Assembly: GCF_001908105.1 (NCBI RefSeq)
Contig: NZ_MKGQ01000002.1
Span: forward strand, 1 to 64,000
DNA: 64,000 bases
DNA from: Xenorhabdus eapokensis
GTDB lineage: Bacteria; Pseudomonadota; Gammaproteobacteria; Enterobacterales; Enterobacteriaceae
Reading direction: 5' to 3'
In this document: positions 61,008 to 64,000 of the stretch, in pieces
Layout: every line of letters begins with the position of its first letter
How positions within the stretch are numbered: the first letter of the stretch is position 1
Position numbers and translations under genes: made by a program
The notes under the pieces: model-generated
What the model saw: the letters and a program-made list of their open reading frames with translations, nothing else
Databases searched by the model: none
What the model was told of the DNA's origin: nothing

Positions 61008-62363
61008 TTATTTCTCTCTCAACGCTTCAGATTGATATTCCTGGATTGGGCTGAGCAGGTAATCAATGACTCTTCGCTGATCTGTTTTGATTTCCGCAAC
61101 GATAGACATACCTGCTGTAATTTCAACCGGTTTCCCATCTACCATAATGTTGTTCTGTCTGAGGCTGATTTGCGCGGGAAAAACCAGACCTAACCGTTCA
61201 TCGGTGGTGGAGTCCCGCGAAATACTCAATAACTCTCCTTCAATCGTGCCATAGCGGGTATAAGGAAACGCATCGACTTTTACGGTGACAGGCTGACCAG
61301 GCCGGACAAAACCGACATCTTTGTTCAGGATCTGGATTTCAGCCAGTTGTACATGCTCGTCAGGAACAATCACCATCAAATTCTGCGCAGGTTGCAAAAC
61401 AGCGCCGAGGGTGTGGACGCTCAATTGTTGAACCGTGCCAGTGACGGGAGAGCGCACGACCTCAAGTTCTTCCCGCTCTTGCATTTTAGAAATTTCTTGT
61501 TGTGTTACTACTAGCTGTATTTTTGCCTGTTTTCTTTTCTCAAACCATTCCCGCTCTTTTTTGATTTTGACGCTCTTTAATTGCTCCTCCTGGCTCTTGT
61601 ATTTCGCCATCAGAATATTGAGTTCCGATTTTTGTTGCGCGATCACCCTTTCTGTTTCCAGAAGTTCCTTTTCTTGTTCGAGGTATTCCACCTTGCTGAT
61701 AACCTGCTTCTGGCTCAATGTTTTTCGTGCCTGCAAACGCTGGCTGATATTTTCGTGCAGATGGGTTAATGACCGTATATCGCTATTCCGCGCTTTTTGG
61801 GAAGTCAGGTTCTCTGTCATTTCCGCATGAATAGTGGTCATAATTGAGTCGAATTCCTGCTTTTCGTGGGCATAATGTGCCAGAATGCTTTCCTGCTTAG
61901 CGGCGGATTGCTGCTGGAAAAGCAGCAGAGATTTGGGGTCGTGTTTTTCAAGCAGCGCTTGATAACGAATTTCCTCTTCCGTCAGGTAATCGCGTTGCTC
62001 GATCAAACGGGCAATATCTTGATTGACGCCGAGCGTATTGAGTGTCAGCAATGGCGCTCCTTTCTCAACATGCTGACCATTGGTGACATGAATGGCGATC
62101 AAGCGGCTCTGCTCATAAGCCTGAATGATTTGGGAACGGCCAGAAGCGATCAGGCGTCCGGTTGCAGTTGCCTGCACATCCAGTTTCCCCAGACAAGCCC
62201 ATAGCAGAGCAACCAGAACGCTAATGCTCAGGGTTATTGCGGTATAACGGGCGAACGGGGAAGGTGGGCGTTGTGACAAAGCCAAGTGGGTCGGTAAAAA
62301 ATCATAATGCGGGTTGGCAGTACGTAACTGTTTGATCCCTCTGCGCAAGATAGCCTTAAACAT
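61008..62363 (-). CDS. rtxD: Type I secretion membrane-fusion protein, HlyD/RtxD type
   Basis: A 451-residue HlyD-family adaptor. Short cytoplasmic N terminus, one membrane helix (about residues 42-62), lipoyl-like half (ATATGRLIASGRSQIIQ), a long coiled coil (about 110-310, rich in E, K, Q), the second half (VVRSPVTGTVQQLSVHTLGA), and the C-terminal beta domain (VTAGMSIVAEIKTDQRR). It bridges the ABC ATPases to TolC. Overlaps the upstream ATPase gene by 8 bases. Confidence 0.88.
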   Translation of the reverse strand: MFKAILRRGIKQLRTANPHYDFLPTHLALSQRPPSPFARYTAITLSISVLVALLWACLGKLDVQATATGRLIASGRSQIIQAYEQSRLIAIHVTNGQHVEKGAPLLTLNTLGVNQDIARLIEQRDYLTEEEIRYQALLEKHDPKSLLLFQQQSAAKQESILAHYAHEKQEFDSIMTTIHAEMTENLTSQKARNSDIRSLTHLHENISQRLQARKTLSQKQVISKVEYLEQEKELLETERVIAQQKSELNILMAKYKSQEEQLKSVKIKKEREWFEKRKQAKIQLVVTQQEISKMQEREELEVVRSPVTGTVQQLSVHTLGAVLQPAQNLMVIVPDEHVQLAEIQILNKDVGFVRPGQPVTVKVDAFPYTRYGTIEGELLSISRDSTTDERLGLVFPAQISLRQNNIMVDGKPVEITAGMSIVAEIKTDQRRVIDYLLSPIQEYQSEALREK

Positions 62364-64000
62364 GGGCAGGCTCCTCCTGTGTTGTTTCCTGTTTTAGTTC
62401 TTGTTGTAACTGCCAAAGTTTCCGATAGTGTTTGCCTTGTTGCAGAAGCTGTTCATGGCTACCTTGTTCGATGATTTGGCCTTGATGTAACACAATGATG
62501 CGGTCACATTGGCGTACTGTGGAGAGCCGGTGTGCAATGGTAATGACTGTTCTGCCTTGAGCAATAGCAGCCATGTTGGATTGAATAACGGCTTGCGATT
62601 CATCATCCAGTGCACTGGTGGCTTCATCAAGGATCAAGATTTTGGGCTCGGATAACAGCGTTCTGGCAATGACAAGACGCTGTCGCTGCCCGCCTGATAG
62701 CGATTGCCCGCCTTCGGCGATCACCGTGTCATACCCCATCGGCAATCTGAGAATAAAACCGTGTGCGCCTGCCAGCTTTGCGGCTTCAATGACAGCGGAT
62801 AACGGGGCGTCAGGGCAGGATTGGGACAAATTCTCATACACCGTTTTATTAAATAGAAAGTTTTCTTGCAGAACGATGCCAATCTGCTGCCTGATGGATC
62901 CAATATTGAAGTTTTGCAAGGGAATGCCATCCAGCGTGATAGTCCCACTTTCTGGGGTATAAAGCCGTAACAGCAAACGTGCAAGGGTACTTTTTCCTGA
63001 GCCAGAGGTTCCGACGACGCCTACAGTTTCCCCCGCCCGAATATTCAGAGTGAAATGGTTGATGGTGGGGGGGAGATCGGGTTGATAGCGAAAGACGATA
63101 TCAGAAAATGAGATAGCCCCGTGCAAGGCAACCCGTTCGTTGCCTGATTGCTGCTCTGTTGGCAGGTTCAGCATATCTCCCAGCTTATCGATGGCAATGC
63201 GTGAACGGATAAATTGCCCCCAGAGCTGCACCAACTTAGCCAGAGGCTGCTGGGTGTGGCTTACCATCATATTGAAGGCAATCAATTGACCAATGGTCAT
63301 ATGTAGGGAAAGCACTTGCGAAGCGCCCAGCCAGATAATGACCGCACTGGTGACTTTTTGTAGTACCGTTACCAGATGACCGGAACGATTATCCCATTGC
63401 TGTACATCATAACTGGTGCTGACCATCTTTTCCGTCTGGCTATCCCAACGGCGAATAAAGCGAGGTTCAGCGGCGAGGCTTTTTAGTGTCTCAGCACCGG
63501 CAACGGTTTCGGTCAGGAAAGAGGTGTTCATTGCCGCATGAGTGAACTGTTTTTCCACCGCTTTTTCCATTTTCGGTGTCACCCACCAGGCCAGCAGGGC
63601 ATAACAGGGTAGGGTAAGCAGGAAAATCAGGGTCAACATAGCGGACAACAGGCTCATGACATAAATAAATACGAACATGAACAAAACGTCGATACATAAG
63701 GTGAACATGGAACCGGTTAAAAATTCCCGAACCGTTTCCAGCTCCCGTACTCGTGTCACAATCGCGCCCACCTGGCGGGATTTAAAAAACAGCAACGGCA
63801 GGCCAAACAAGTGCTTAACCAGTTTCAGGCCAAGTTTTATATCAATCCGGTTGGCGGTGTGGGCATACTGGTATTCACGTAATCCCCGCAAAATAATCTC
63901 AACCAATCCAGCCGCCACCAGCCCAAAAATCAGCACATCCAAGGTGGAAAATGCCTGATGTACGAGAACTTTGTCCATAACAACTTGCACAACCAGTGGG
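62356..64000 (-). CDS. rtxB: Type I secretion ABC ATPase, HlyB/RtxB type (partial, runs off the right end)
   Basis: The frame is open to the last base, so the start and N-terminal domain lie outside the window. Visible: membrane domain from PLVVQVVMDKVLVHQAF (as in HlyB), VGAIVTRVRELETVREFLTG, and a complete ATPase with Walker A GTSGSGKST, signature LSGGQRQR and ILILDEATSALDDES. Both ATPases of the operon thus look active. Upstream gene of the trio; a toxin gene such as rtxA would be expected beyond 64000 or elsewhere. Confidence 0.85.
   Translation of the reverse strand, partial: PLVVQVVMDKVLVHQAFSTLDVLIFGLVAAGLVEIILRGLREYQYAHTANRIDIKLGLKLVKHLFGLPLLFFKSRQVGAIVTRVRELETVREFLTGSMFTLCIDVLFMFVFIYVMSLLSAMLTLIFLLTLPCYALLAWWVTPKMEKAVEKQFTHAAMNTSFLTETVAGAETLKSLAAEPRFIRRWDSQTEKMVSTSYDVQQWDNRSGHLVTVLQKVTSAVIIWLGASQVLSLHMTIGQLIAFNMMVSHTQQPLAKLVQLWGQFIRSRIAIDKLGDMLNLPTEQQSGNERVALHGAISFSDIVFRYQPDLPPTINHFTLNIRAGETVGVVGTSGSGKSTLARLLLRLYTPESGTITLDGIPLQNFNIGSIRQQIGIVLQENFLFNKTVYENLSQSCPDAPLSAVIEAAKLAGAHGFILRLPMGYDTVIAEGGQSLSGGQRQRLVIARTLLSEPKILILDEATSALDDESQAVIQSNMAAIAQGRTVITIAHRLSTVRQCDRIIVLHQGQIIEQGSHEQLLQQGKHYRKLWQLQQELKQETTQEEPAHV

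Overview
The window reads as chromosome of an enteric bacterium from the Xenorhabdus/Photorhabdus branch (Morganellaceae). Almost every protein aligns end to end with an Escherichia coli counterpart I know. Base composition is clearly lower in GC than E. coli. The gene blocks are E. coli-like but joined differently, and a two-ATPase RTX-type exporter plus a periplasmic chitobiase suit an insect-associated lifestyle. The genus is an inference; no single gene here proves it.

Layout. 1-210: end of an rRNA operon (5S rRNA and terminator). 177-6672: pssA, pat, tapT, yfiF, with a truncated yfiM remnant run into the rRNA terminator. 6763-15120: emrB-emrA-emrR (multidrug efflux), ygaH-ygaZ (branched-chain amino acid export) and proX-proW-proV (glycine betaine/proline uptake), all on the minus strand. 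15121-16386: an AT-rich gap with a proU promoter, an unclassified element and a possible micro-protein. 16387-19468: ogt, cspE, crcB, lipA, lipB. 19636-22210: an insertion relative to E. coli, a TrkH-type potassium transporter gene and a Fur-box-controlled siderophore-interacting reductase gene. 22292-33943: the cell-wall, ribosome and NAD block ybeD-dacA-rlpA-rodA-mrdA-rlmH-rsfS-nadD-holA-lptE-leuS. 34142-37290: gltLKJI aspartate/glutamate ABC transporter. 37711-44566: lnt-corC-ybeY-ybeZ-miaB and divergent ubiF. 45006-45681: six tRNA genes with a clear promoter. 45836-56214: nagC, nagA, nagB, nagE, glnS and chb, a chitin/GlcNAc utilisation block. 56372-58004: fur (with a uof-like upstream frame), fldA, ybfE. 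58174-58721: an antitoxin gene with a strong palindromic operator and a broken ParE-type toxin gene. 58807-64000: a type I secretion operon (ABC ATPase, HlyD-type adaptor, second ABC ATPase) that runs off the right end.

How the genes work together. Chb, NagE, NagB, NagA and NagC form a route from chitobiose in the periplasm to fructose-6-phosphate. LipB and LipA make lipoyl cofactors. RodA, PBP2, PBP5 and RlpA act in rod-shape wall growth. Lnt, CorC, YbeY, YbeZ and MiaB form the conserved lnt neighbourhood. The most unusual parts are the RTX exporter, the decayed toxin-antitoxin pair beside it, the trkH-like/SIP insertion, the fur upstream frame and the unclassified element upstream of proV.
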